Assembly: GCA_031420365.1 (NCBI GenBank)
Contig: JANOMP010000311.1
Span: forward strand, 1 to 19,956
Direction: 5' to 3'
DNA length: 19,956 nucleotides
Origin: Leadbetterella sp031420365
GTDB lineage: Bacteria > Bacteroidota > Bacteroidia > Cytophagales > Spirosomataceae
Part shown: positions 12,867 through 19,956 of the stretch, one piece after another
How the letters are laid out: every line of letters begins with the position of its first letter
Numbering within the stretch: position 1 is the first letter of the stretch
Translations under genes and position numbers: made by a program
The notes under the pieces: generated by a model
Seen by the model: only the letters and a program-made list of their open reading frames with translations
Told to the model about the DNA's origin: nothing
Database searches by the model: none

Positions 12867-14630
12867 ATGCTAAAAACTCTTAAGTTAGATCAAGCCGTAG
12901 AAAAAAATATTAATACTTGGCTGAAAGGTCGGTATGATGAGAATGTGAAATTGGCTATTACCGATTTGATACAAAAAGGGAATGCTATTCAATTAGTAGA
13001 TTCTTTTTATAAAAATTTAGAGTTTGGAACAGGTGGAATGAGAGGTGAAATAGGTGTCGGCTCAAATAGAATGAACAAATATACAGTTGGAGCAGCTACT
13101 CAAGGATTAGCTAATTATCTAAATAAGTGTTTTGAAGGTCAAATAATTAAAGTTGCTATTGCATATGACAACAGAAATTTTTCTTCAGAATTCGCTCAAA
13201 TTGCTGCAAATATTCTTTCAGCAAACAGAATCACCGTTTTTTTATATAAGGAATTACGTCCAACTCCTCAATTGTCTTTTACGGTTAGGGAATTAGGATG
13301 TCAATCTGGAATTGTAATTACGGCATCACATAATCCAAAGGAATATAATGGATATAAAGTATATTGGGTCGATGGCTCACAAGTAGTGGCACCGCATGAT
13401 AAAAATATAGTTAATGAAGTTAATGCAATAAAAAATGTAAGGGATATAAAATTTAAAGGAGTAAAAAAGAGAATTAGAATGATAGGGGAGGTTTTAGATA
13501 GGAAATATCTGAAAGCTGTTAAAAGTATTACTGTTTCTCCTAGAATTATTAAAAAACAAAAAGACCTTAAAATTGTTTTTAGCCCAATTCATGGCACTGG
13601 TATTACAATGGTTCCAAAGGCATTGGCTCAATTAGGCTTTGAAAATGTAACTGTAGTTAAAGAGCAATCAAATCCCGATGGCAATTTTTCTACCGTGATT
13701 TATCCAAATCCTGAAGAAAAAGAAGCAATGACTTTGGCACTTAAAAAAGCAAAAGAAATTGATGCAGACTTAGTAATAGCCACAGATCCTGACGCTGATA
13801 GAGTAGGAATGGCCGTTAAAAATCCAGAAGGAGAATGGCAATTATTAAATGGAAATCAAGCGGCAAGTTTAATTATCTACTATTTGCTAAAAGCATGGAA
13901 GAACGCAAAAAAACTTACTGGCAATGAATTTGTTTGCAAAACAATAGTTACCACTGATTTAATCGATTCTATGGCAGAAAAAGCCGGTGTGAAGTGTTAT
14001 AATACATTAACTGGCTTTAAGTATATAGCTCAGGTAATTAGAGAGTTAGAAGGGAAATCTACTTTTATAGCTGGCGGTGAAGAAAGCTATGGGTACCTAA
14101 TTGGAGACAAAGTAAGAGATAAAGATGCTATTGCTAGTTGTGCGATAATTGCTGAATTAACAGCTTATGCTAAACAAAAAGGGCTTAGTCTTTTCGATTT
14201 TTTGGCAGATATGTATAAGCAGTTTGGGTTTTATTATGAGGGTCTTATTTCAGTTACTAAAAAAGGGAAAACTGGGGCAGAGGAAATTCAACAGATGATG
14301 GCAGACTTTAGGGTCAAACCTCCTAAAAGTTTAGCGGGTTCAAAAGTTATAAGAATGGATGACTATGGTAGTTTAAAAAGAACTGATTTAATTACTGGAA
14401 ATGTGACAGATATTCCTTCAGGACAGTTAGGAATAGAAACTTCTAATGTCTTGCAGTTTTTTACACAAGATGGTACAAAATTCACTTGTAGGCCTTCTGG
14501 AACCGAGCCAAAAATCAAATTTTACGTTGGCGTAAAAACCAAACTAAAAGATAAGTCTGCGTTTAATGAAACCCTAAATTTCCTGCAGAATAAGGTGAAC
14601 AATATTGGTATAGAGCTAAAACTAAATTGA
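12867..14630 (+). CDS. Phosphoglucomutase/phosphomannomutase (alpha-D-phosphohexomutase)
   Basis: This enzyme interconverts hexose 1- and 6-phosphates through a phosphoserine. Numbering from the ATG at 12867 (587 residues): the N-terminal FGTGGMRG near 53-60, the phosphoserine loop TASHNPKEYNGYK with Ser154, the metal loop DPDADR with Asp307, Asp309 and Asp311, the sugar loop GGEESYG at 403-409, and the phosphate loop RPSGTEPK at 542-549. The frame continues upstream to a TTG at 12813, but those 18 residues are hydrophobic and non-homologous, so the ATG is preferred. The length fits the large bacterial and eukaryotic-PGM2-like group. Preference for glucose, mannose or pentose phosphates cannot be decided. 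It follows the peptidase gene by 94 bp and may be co-transcribed. Confidence 0.94.
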   Translation: MLKTLKLDQAVEKNINTWLKGRYDENVKLAITDLIQKGNAIQLVDSFYKNLEFGTGGMRGEIGVGSNRMNKYTVGAATQGLANYLNKCFEGQIIKVAIAYDNRNFSSEFAQIAANILSANRITVFLYKELRPTPQLSFTVRELGCQSGIVITASHNPKEYNGYKVYWVDGSQVVAPHDKNIVNEVNAIKNVRDIKFKGVKKRIRMIGEVLDRKYLKAVKSITVSPRIIKKQKDLKIVFSPIHGTGITMVPKALAQLGFENVTVVKEQSNPDGNFSTVIYPNPEEKEAMTLALKKAKEIDADLVIATDPDADRVGMAVKNPEGEWQLLNGNQAASLIIYYLLKAWKNAKKLTGNEFVCKTIVTTDLIDSMAEKAGVKCYNTLTGFKYIAQVIRELEGKSTFIAGGEESYGYLIGDKVRDKDAIASCAIIAELTAYAKQKGLSLFDFLADMYKQFGFYYEGLISVTKKGKTGAEEIQQMMADFRVKPPKSLAGSKVIRMDDYGSLKRTDLITGNVTDIPSGQLGIETSNVLQFFTQDGTKFTCRPSGTEPKIKFYVGVKTKLKDKSAFNETLNFLQNKVNNIGIELKLN

Positions 14631-14648
14631 AAATAATATTTGGTCTCC

Positions 14649-14671
14649 TAATTGTAAAAATAGTACAATTA
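14649..14671. repeat. Short inverted repeat after the phosphohexomutase gene
   Basis: TAATTGTA (14649-14656) and TACAATTA (14664-14671) form an 8-bp stem with a 7-base loop. It is followed by A bases on the plus strand, so it is not a standard terminator for the upstream gene. Role unclear. Confidence 0.4.
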
Positions 14672-14722
14672 AAAAAAAATAAATATCTAAATTAGTCGTT
14701 TATTAAAAGAAATTTTTTATAA

Positions 14723-16069
14723 ATGAAAAGGTATAATTTTTATTTCCTGTTGGTTTCTTTTGCTGTAGTGACAATAGTTTACAGTTGTAAAGAAAGTGAA
14801 ATTCCTTTGGAAAGTGGTAACTCTTTTGACTTAATTCAAGATCAATTACTCACTACTAATTGTGCTGTCAGTGGTTGTCATTCCTCCGAAAGCGATCCTG
14901 CATTTCTTCAACATGGTTTAATTTTAACTAAAGGAAAATCATATGATAATTTGTTTAGCAAAATACCTAAAAATGTAACGGCTATAGAAGAAAAATTGCA
15001 ATTAATAACTCCATTTGATTCTAAAAATAGTCTTTTTTATCAAAAACTTTTGTTTGAAAATAGTCATAAAAGCAATAAGACCTTTGGGAGTATTATGCCT
15101 CTTGGTGGAGACATGCTGTTTAAAGGACAAATTGAATATGTAAAAAGATGGATAGATGCAGGAGCTCCGAAAACTGGTAATGTTGTAGATGTAGCTCTTC
15201 TAAATGACAAAACTCTTGTGCTTGCAAAATTCGAACCTTTACCTATTCCTATAGCAAATGAAGGGTTTCAGATGAGAATTGAACCATTTGAAATATTCCC
15301 AAATTTTGAACGCGAAATCTTTATAAACAAACCTTTAAATAATAAAGAAGCCGTTTATATTAATAAGTTTCAAATAAAAATGCATCCAGGAAGTCATCAT
15401 TTTATTTTGTATGGATTTAGAAATCCTAATACCCAACCTAAACTGAATGAAATGAGAGATTTAAGATATAAAGACCAAAGTTTTAATTTGAAAACTTTTA
15501 CTGAATTAGCCAATCATGTATTTTATTTCGGTGGTAGTGAAAGTAATTTTACATTTAACTTTCCAGCAGGTACTGCCGTGGAATTACCACCAAATATGAA
15601 TTTTGACATGAATTCTCATTTTTTCAACAAAAGTTCGAAATCGTATAATGGAGAAGTAAATATAAATTTATATACTTTAGCAAAAGAAAAAGTAAAAAAC
15701 ACTTTAAAAATAATTGATTTTGGAAATACTAGCTTTACATTGCCTCCAAAACAAAAAACAACTGCCATTCAAACATTTAAATTCTCCAAAAACACAAAAA
15801 TCGTAACCTTGTTTTCACATACTCATAAACTTGGAGAAAAATTTGAAATATTAATTAACGGAGGAGCAAGAAATGGAGAAATTATTTATACTTCTACAAA
15901 TTGGGAGCACCCTAATAAAATTGATTTTGCTGTTCCAATTAGCTTAAAAGCTGGTGAAGGGCTCACATCAAGAATAACTTATAACAATTTCACAGATAAA
16001 TCTGTGAGATTTGGTTTTACAAGCGATGACGAAATGGGAATTATTTTTGGTTATTATTATGAAGAATAG
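14723..16069 (+). CDS. Lipoprotein with cytochrome-c-like motif and PHM-type copper monooxygenase domain
   Basis: This 448-residue protein begins with a hydrophobic segment and a likely lipobox ending at Cys22 (IVYSC), suggesting a lipid-anchored envelope protein. Residues 40-150 resemble the cytochrome-like modules common in Bacteroidota: NCAVSGCH (a CX4CH motif at 47-53), a possible axial Met125 in IMPLGG, and YVKRWIDAGAP. Residues about 185-448 match the two-domain copper fold of peptidylglycine monooxygenase (PHM). All six ligands have counterparts: His225, His226 and His299 for CuH; His366 and His368 in SHTHKLG and Met438 in TSDDEMG for CuM. It may hydroxylate an unknown substrate, with the cytochrome part supplying electrons; that is inference. 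The motif is CX4CH rather than CxxCH, so heme attachment is uncertain. Confidence 0.82.
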   Translation: MKRYNFYFLLVSFAVVTIVYSCKESEIPLESGNSFDLIQDQLLTTNCAVSGCHSSESDPAFLQHGLILTKGKSYDNLFSKIPKNVTAIEEKLQLITPFDSKNSLFYQKLLFENSHKSNKTFGSIMPLGGDMLFKGQIEYVKRWIDAGAPKTGNVVDVALLNDKTLVLAKFEPLPIPIANEGFQMRIEPFEIFPNFEREIFINKPLNNKEAVYINKFQIKMHPGSHHFILYGFRNPNTQPKLNEMRDLRYKDQSFNLKTFTELANHVFYFGGSESNFTFNFPAGTAVELPPNMNFDMNSHFFNKSSKSYNGEVNINLYTLAKEKVKNTLKIIDFGNTSFTLPPKQKTTAIQTFKFSKNTKIVTLFSHTHKLGEKFEILINGGARNGEIIYTSTNWEHPNKIDFAVPISLKAGEGLTSRITYNNFTDKSVRFGFTSDDEMGIIFGYYYEE

Positions 16070-16214
16070 ATTTAGAATCTTATCAATAAGAAATTAGATA
16101 AATTTAAAAATACCCATTATAGTTTCAAATATAATTTTTGCTTTTTGAGTTAAAATGAAATTTTTTATTTTGAAACTGATTCTAGAATTAAAAAATATTT
16201 ACGATAAAAGCATA

Positions 16215-16241
16215 AAAAAAGGAGCTTATTGCTCCTTTTTT
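16215..16241. terminator. Bidirectional terminator between convergent genes
   Basis: AAAAAAGGAGC (16215-16225) and GCTCCTTTTTT (16231-16241) pair perfectly over 11 bp around a TTATT loop. A runs on one side and T runs on the other give a U tract in either direction. It lies between the plus-strand copper protein gene and the minus-strand zinc-ribbon gene, and should end both transcripts. Confidence 0.85.
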
Positions 16242-16249
16242 CTATGTTT

Positions 16250-16996
16250 TTACTTTTTCTTTCTATGTACCTTAATCATATCTGCATCTGCTAATATTCT
16301 TCCACAATGCTCGCATATAATGATTTTTTGCTTATCCATGATATCAGCCTGACGCTGAGGAGGTACCACATTAAAACATCCACCACAAGCTCCTCTGTCC
16401 ACAGCAACCACTGCAAGTCCATTTTTAGCACCTCCACGGATTCTTTGATATGCCTTTAAAAGCCTATCTTCTACTTTCTTACCTTGCTTATCACTTTGCT
16501 TAATAAGCTTCTCTTCTTCATCCTGGCTTTCGTTTACCAATTTATCAAGTTCCAATCTTTTTTGCTCTAAAACGGCCGCTCTTTTCTCTCTGCTTCCATC
16601 AGTATCACCAATTTCTTGCTGCTTTACAGAAATTTTATATTCTGCCTCCTTAACTCTTTTTTCAGAAAGTTGAATTTCAAGTTCTTGCAATTCTAATTCT
16701 TTTGAAATAGCATCAAATTCACGATTATTTCTAACGTTCATTTGTTGATCTTTGTATTTCAAAATTAGTTTCTCAGATTCTTTTTTGTTGTGAATGTGAC
16801 GGTCAATTTCTACTTTAAAAACTTCTATTTCTTTCTGAAATTTAGAAATTCTGGTTTCTATGCCAATTACTTCATCTTCAAGGTCTTTAACTTCTTCTGG
16901 TAAATCTCCGCGAAGTTTTCTTAATTGATCTAGCCTTGAATCTATCTCTTGAAGCTCTAGAAGTGTAATCAGTTTGTCTGCAATTGTAATCTCCAT
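16250..16996 (-). CDS. Coiled-coil zinc-ribbon protein (COG1579 type)
   Basis: A 248-residue cytoplasmic protein. Residues about 10-185 are rich in Glu, Lys, Leu and Gln with heptad character and should form a long antiparallel coiled coil. The C-terminus is a zinc ribbon with two CxxC pairs, Cys204/Cys207 (ACGGC) and Cys228/Cys231 (CEHC), with PPQRQADI between them. This is the architecture of COG1579 proteins, often called nucleic-acid-binding, though the biochemical role is poorly known. It lies 37 bp downstream of the Nif3-family gene, a neighbour I recall it having in other Bacteroidota. Both are probably in one operon with the CvfB-like gene. Confidence 0.9.
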   Translation of the reverse strand: MEITIADKLITLLELQEIDSRLDQLRKLRGDLPEEVKDLEDEVIGIETRISKFQKEIEVFKVEIDRHIHNKKESEKLILKYKDQQMNVRNNREFDAISKELELQELEIQLSEKRVKEAEYKISVKQQEIGDTDGSREKRAAVLEQKRLELDKLVNESQDEEEKLIKQSDKQGKKVEDRLLKAYQRIRGGAKNGLAVVAVDRGACGGCFNVVPPQRQADIMDKQKIIICEHCGRILADADMIKVHRKKK

Positions 16997-17033
16997 ATAC
17001 TTAAAAATGTAAAAAGAACTTCAGAAAGCTCTT

Positions 17034-18131
17034 TCAATAATAATATTTAATTGGATTGGTATCTATTTCTGATAAATAAGTCGCAAAATTAATGAATTTT
17101 TTTGATATATTTTCTACTAATAGATCTTTTGTAAATTGTTCGCTCTCAAAATGCCCAATATCTGCAATAATTATTTGATTTTCTGCATCAAAAAACTCGT
17201 GATACTTATAATCTGAGGTAATAAAAACATCAGCTCCAGTTCTTTTAACTTCATTTAATAGAAAACTTCCTACTCCTCCGCAAATCGCTATTTTTTTTAA
17301 TTTGTTTCTTTGACTTTCTGTATATTTAATTACCTTCAAACGCAATTTTTCTTTTAAATATGGTAAAAAATGCGTTATATCCATCTCCCTTGGCAAATCA
17401 CCAATTGCACCTGAGCCTACTGCTAGATTTTGATTTTCTAAAAGATGCAAATAATAAGAAATCTCCTCATAAGGATGTCCTGATTGCATTCCTTTCAAAA
17501 CCTGATTTTTTAAATAACTTGGAAAAACCACTTCAATTCTTGATTCTTCTACTTCTTCTAAATATCCTACTTTACCTATAAACGGATTGGCAAGATGGTT
17601 TGGTTTAAATGTTCCTTTACCTTCTGTTCTAAAACTACAGTGGGAATAATTTCCTATTTCACCAGCACCCGCATTATAAAGAGCGTCTAAAAGCTTCCCA
17701 GTTGATTCCTGAGGAACAAAAACCGTTAATTTCATTAATGTTTGGCTTTTAGGGGCTAAGATTTTAATGTTTTTTAAGCCCAGTTTTTCGGCTATTTTAA
17801 AATTTACTCCATTTGCCACATTGTCCAGATTAGTATGAATAGCATAAATAGCTATATCATTTTTAATGGCTTTAATAACAGTTTTTTCAACATAGTTACT
17901 CCCATTTATTTTTTTTAATCCTTTAAAAATTAGCGGGTGATGCGCAACCACAAGATTAGTTTTTTTTCGAATTGCCTCGTCAATAACGGCTTCGGTTATG
18001 TCTAAACTCACCAGAACACCAGAAATTTCATTTTCTAAATCGCCGATAATAAGTCCTGAATTATCATAACTCTCTTGATAAGAGAGTGGAGCAATACTTT
18101 CTAGGAACTTGGTGACATCTTTAATTTTCAT
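17034..18131 (-). CDS. Nif3/DUF34 (YbgI-like) dinuclear metal-centre protein
   Basis: The 365-residue protein has the two halves of the Nif3 fold. N-terminal metal ligands are His64 and His65 in VAHHPLIF and Asp103 in HTNLD. The C-terminal pair is His327 and Glu331 in DIGHFESE. Between the halves, about residues 130-235, is the PII/CutA-like insertion found in longer family members, which accounts for the length. Homologues form toroidal hexamers; the annotation GTP cyclohydrolase 1 type 2 is widespread but not well proven. It follows the CvfB-like gene by 26 bp and precedes the zinc-ribbon gene by 37 bp. Confidence 0.93.
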   Translation of the reverse strand: MKIKDVTKFLESIAPLSYQESYDNSGLIIGDLENEISGVLVSLDITEAVIDEAIRKKTNLVVAHHPLIFKGLKKINGSNYVEKTVIKAIKNDIAIYAIHTNLDNVANGVNFKIAEKLGLKNIKILAPKSQTLMKLTVFVPQESTGKLLDALYNAGAGEIGNYSHCSFRTEGKGTFKPNHLANPFIGKVGYLEEVEESRIEVVFPSYLKNQVLKGMQSGHPYEEISYYLHLLENQNLAVGSGAIGDLPREMDITHFLPYLKEKLRLKVIKYTESQRNKLKKIAICGGVGSFLLNEVKRTGADVFITSDYKYHEFFDAENQIIIADIGHFESEQFTKDLLVENISKKFINFATYLSEIDTNPIKYYY

Positions 18132-18157
18132 TCTTCAATAAATATAGAAAAAGTAAT

Positions 18158-18994
18158 TTAATTTATTAGAGAAATTGAATCTCCGTCTAAGCTGATCTTT
18201 TTCTCTTTGTATAATGACCCAATCGCTTTTTTAAAGCTTTTTTTACTCATTTCAAGTACTTCCATTATTACAATTGGGTCTGTTGAATCAGATAACTGTA
18301 AAGTTCCTCCCGCAGCAGTAAGTTTTTCTATAATTGTTTTAGAATTTGGCTCTAAGGTTTTCAAAAAACCCATTGGTTGCAATGAAACATCAATTCTATT
18401 ATCTTCTCTTATGGTTTTTATATATCCTTTAATAGTATCGCCCCAAGCAACTCTTTTAAAAGTTTCATTCTCATACATGAGACCTTTATAACTATTATTA
18501 ATAGCAACATTATGACCTAAATCTGTTTTTTCAATAACCAGTAGGTCTACTTCTTGACCTTCTTTTAAATTTATTCCTTCCTCGTTTTTAAAAAACTTAT
18601 TTATCTTTGCTGAACCTACTAATCTATCTGTTTCCTTATCTAAATAAAGATAAATAGTAACCCACTGCCCTTTTTGAAGTTTATGATTTTGCTCTCTGAA
18701 AGGCACAAAAAGATCTTTTTCAAGCCCCCAATCTAAAAATGCTCCTATTGAAGAGGTGGCAGCTACTTCTAAAACCGCAAATTGATTTAAAGTCAATGCT
18801 GGTTTTAAGTTAGTTGCAATTAGCCTGTCTTCGGAGTCTCGATATATAAAAACTTCCAAATTTTCTCCAATTTGAGCGTTGCCTGGTATGTATTTATGAG
18901 GCAACAATACATCATTACCTTCATCGTCCCCTAAATACATACCAACACTTGTGGCTCTAAGTATAGTTAAAGAATTGTATTCTCCTACTTTCAT
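18158..18994 (-). CDS. cvfB: CvfB-like S1 RNA-binding protein
   Basis: The 278-residue sequence has the layout of CvfB/YitL (COG2996). Three S1-like OB domains lie at about residues 1-65 (with GMYLGD and VLLPHKYIP), 68-135 (GAFLDWGLEKDLFVPFREQ) and 150-215 (KGLMYENE, GYIKTIREDNRIDVSLQP). A C-terminal winged helix of about 225-278 follows. In Staphylococcus aureus CvfB binds RNA and affects virulence gene expression; the general role is RNA binding, possibly in translation or turnover. Symbol by family resemblance. It is 47 bp after the permease gene and 26 bp before the Nif3 gene, probably in one transcript. Confidence 0.9.
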   Translation of the reverse strand: MKVGEYNSLTILRATSVGMYLGDDEGNDVLLPHKYIPGNAQIGENLEVFIYRDSEDRLIATNLKPALTLNQFAVLEVAATSSIGAFLDWGLEKDLFVPFREQNHKLQKGQWVTIYLYLDKETDRLVGSAKINKFFKNEEGINLKEGQEVDLLVIEKTDLGHNVAINNSYKGLMYENETFKRVAWGDTIKGYIKTIREDNRIDVSLQPMGFLKTLEPNSKTIIEKLTAAGGTLQLSDSTDPIVIMEVLEMSKKSFKKAIGSLYKEKKISLDGDSISLIN

Positions 18995-19041
18995 TTTTTT
19001 TATATAAAGAATTTTCTTTATTTAACATTTTTATTAAAAAA

Positions 19042-19791
19042 TCAAATAAAGAATATTAAGAATGAACCAATCAAAGTTAATGTCATTATCAGTTTTCTAA
19101 AAAACAATTCGTTAATTTTTCCAACCAGTTTAATTCCGAAAGCAAATCCTAGTAAAAGGGCAGGAATTAAAAATAAATCAATTTTCAGGGTTTCAGCATT
19201 TATATTTTTCCAAATGAAAAATTGAAAAGGCACTTTGATCAAATTAATTGTAAAAAATACCCATGCAGCTGTACCTATGAAATCGTTTTTAGAAAGTTTT
19301 AAAGCCAAAAAATAGATATTTGAAAAAGTACCGGCTAAATTCCCCAACATAGTGGTGAATCCAGCAACAAAACCCATGCTGTTACTAAATAAATAGGATG
19401 AAGGTACTTTTTGAGTCTTCCTTCTTTCCATCCAAAATATTATAATGACAGTAGTCAAAACAATGATAGCCATTATTTTTTTAAATACTCTTTCGTCAAT
19501 ATCTTTTCCCCACCAAGCTCCTACTATTACGCCAATCAACATTGGAGGAATTAACCTTCTAAAATAGAGCCATTGAACGTGTCTTTTGTAATATAATACT
19601 GCCAATATATCAGCAAAACATAATAAAGGCAGAATTACTCCAGTTGATGCTTTTCCTCCAAAAACCATCGCCATTATTGTTACATTCATCATATCAATGC
19701 CTTTTATTCCTGCTTTAGATAAGCCAATAATTGCTGTTCCAACCATCATTAATATCCATTGGAAATCACTAAAATTAAAAACAAAAAGCAT
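19042..19791 (-). CDS. TauE/SafE (TSUP) family membrane permease
   Basis: This 249-residue protein is largely hydrophobic, with about seven or eight membrane segments arranged as two repeats. The first half contains the family-like GLSKAGIKGIDMMNV, MAMVFGGKASTGVILPL and the GVIVGAWWG loop; the second contains MGFVAGFTTMLGNLAGTF. TSUP proteins export or import sulfite, sulfonates, organosulfonates and similar anions; the substrate cannot be read here and no sulfur-metabolism gene is nearby. It heads the probable operon with cvfB-, Nif3- and zinc-ribbon-type genes, though functional linkage is not evident. Confidence 0.92.
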   Translation of the reverse strand: MLFVFNFSDFQWILMMVGTAIIGLSKAGIKGIDMMNVTIMAMVFGGKASTGVILPLLCFADILAVLYYKRHVQWLYFRRLIPPMLIGVIVGAWWGKDIDERVFKKIMAIIVLTTVIIIFWMERRKTQKVPSSYLFSNSMGFVAGFTTMLGNLAGTFSNIYFLALKLSKNDFIGTAAWVFFTINLIKVPFQFFIWKNINAETLKIDLFLIPALLLGFAFGIKLVGKINELFFRKLIMTLTLIGSFLIFFI

Positions 19792-19813
19792 AATAAAAGA
19801 AAAGAATTATTTG

Positions 19814-19821
19814 CAAAGTTA
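19814..19821 (-). promoter_or_regulatory. -7 box (TAACTTTG) for the permease-cvfB-Nif3-zinc-ribbon operon
   Basis: An exact TAnnTTTG match on the minus strand, followed by CA, 22 bp before the permease ATG. No TTG is found at the -33 distance. It is the only good box upstream of the four minus-strand genes, supporting one transcript. Confidence 0.5.
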
Positions 19822-19956
19822 ATTTAAATAAAATGGGTTAAAAACTAAATGTAAGAAACTAAATTTAAAATCATTTTTGTTTGCTTTCATTAATAAAATA
19901 CAATGTTCGCTATTCAATAAATCTCTCATTTTCAAGTATAAGTTCAACGCATTTTT
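19822..19956. other. AT-rich non-coding end of the window
   Basis: No reading frame with gene-like features reaches into this edge from either strand, and no RNA gene is seen. It probably holds the upstream part of the permease promoter region. Confidence 0.4.

Noticed and set aside
16155..16352. Plus-strand open frame of 65 codons after the copper protein gene
   Set aside because: It runs through the bidirectional terminator and into the 3' end of the zinc-ribbon gene, with low-complexity hydrophobic residues from A/T runs.
1..19956. CRISPR arrays, tRNA, rRNA, riboswitches, complete insertion sequences or defence systems
   Set aside because: Scanning both strands by eye showed no regularly spaced repeats, cloverleaf-like sequence, conserved rRNA stretches, known riboswitch cores, transposase frames or defence genes. 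A covariance-model search would be needed to exclude small RNAs.

Overview
The window looks like a chromosomal segment of a low-G+C member of the Bacteroidota, most likely near the Cytophagales. Three things point there. The DUF177-rpmF-plsX-fabH order is typical of the phylum. The L32 protein lacks the zinc-binding cysteines, as in many Bacteroidota. Several genes are preceded by TAnnTTTG, the -7 box of the Bacteroidota housekeeping sigma factor, and Shine-Dalgarno sequences are weak or absent. The genus cannot be decided from the sequence alone.

Layout. 1-3027 (minus): a ribosome and fatty-acid operon, DUF177/YceD, rpmF (L32), plsX, fabH, with a good promoter at its head. 3172-3933 (plus): coaX, overlapping tail to tail with nadD. 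3924-5101 (minus): gmk and nadD, overlapping by one base. 5162-6132 (minus): an ECF sigma factor and its cysteine-containing anti-sigma factor, closed by a terminator hairpin just before gmk. 6308-6823 (plus): a DinB-like metal protein whose stop codon lies inside the target duplication of a 406-bp MITE-like insertion with a GC-rich core (6825-7230). 7617-9518 (minus): a single protein joining a SerB-like phosphatase to a complete SerA dehydrogenase. 9721-10059 (minus): a DUF2853 protein. 10150-11007 (minus): a secreted, probably outer-membrane barrel protein that seems cut short by an in-frame stop. 11133-11303 (plus): an unrecognised 56-residue membrane protein with its own terminator. 11414-16069 (plus): a secreted M28 metallopeptidase, a phosphohexomutase, and a lipoprotein combining a cytochrome-c-like motif with a PHM-type copper monooxygenase fold. 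16250-19791 (minus): a TauE/SafE permease, a CvfB-like S1 protein, a Nif3/DUF34 protein and a coiled-coil zinc-ribbon protein, probably one operon.

Most of the window is core metabolism: membrane lipid synthesis, CoA and NAD cofactor synthesis, GMP kinase, serine synthesis and sugar phosphate conversion. I see no defence system, CRISPR array, tRNA, rRNA or complete transposase. The least ordinary items are the MITE-like element, the SerB-SerA fusion, the interrupted barrel gene, the cytochrome/PHM lipoprotein and the 56-residue membrane protein. No database search was possible, so family names rest on motif recognition.
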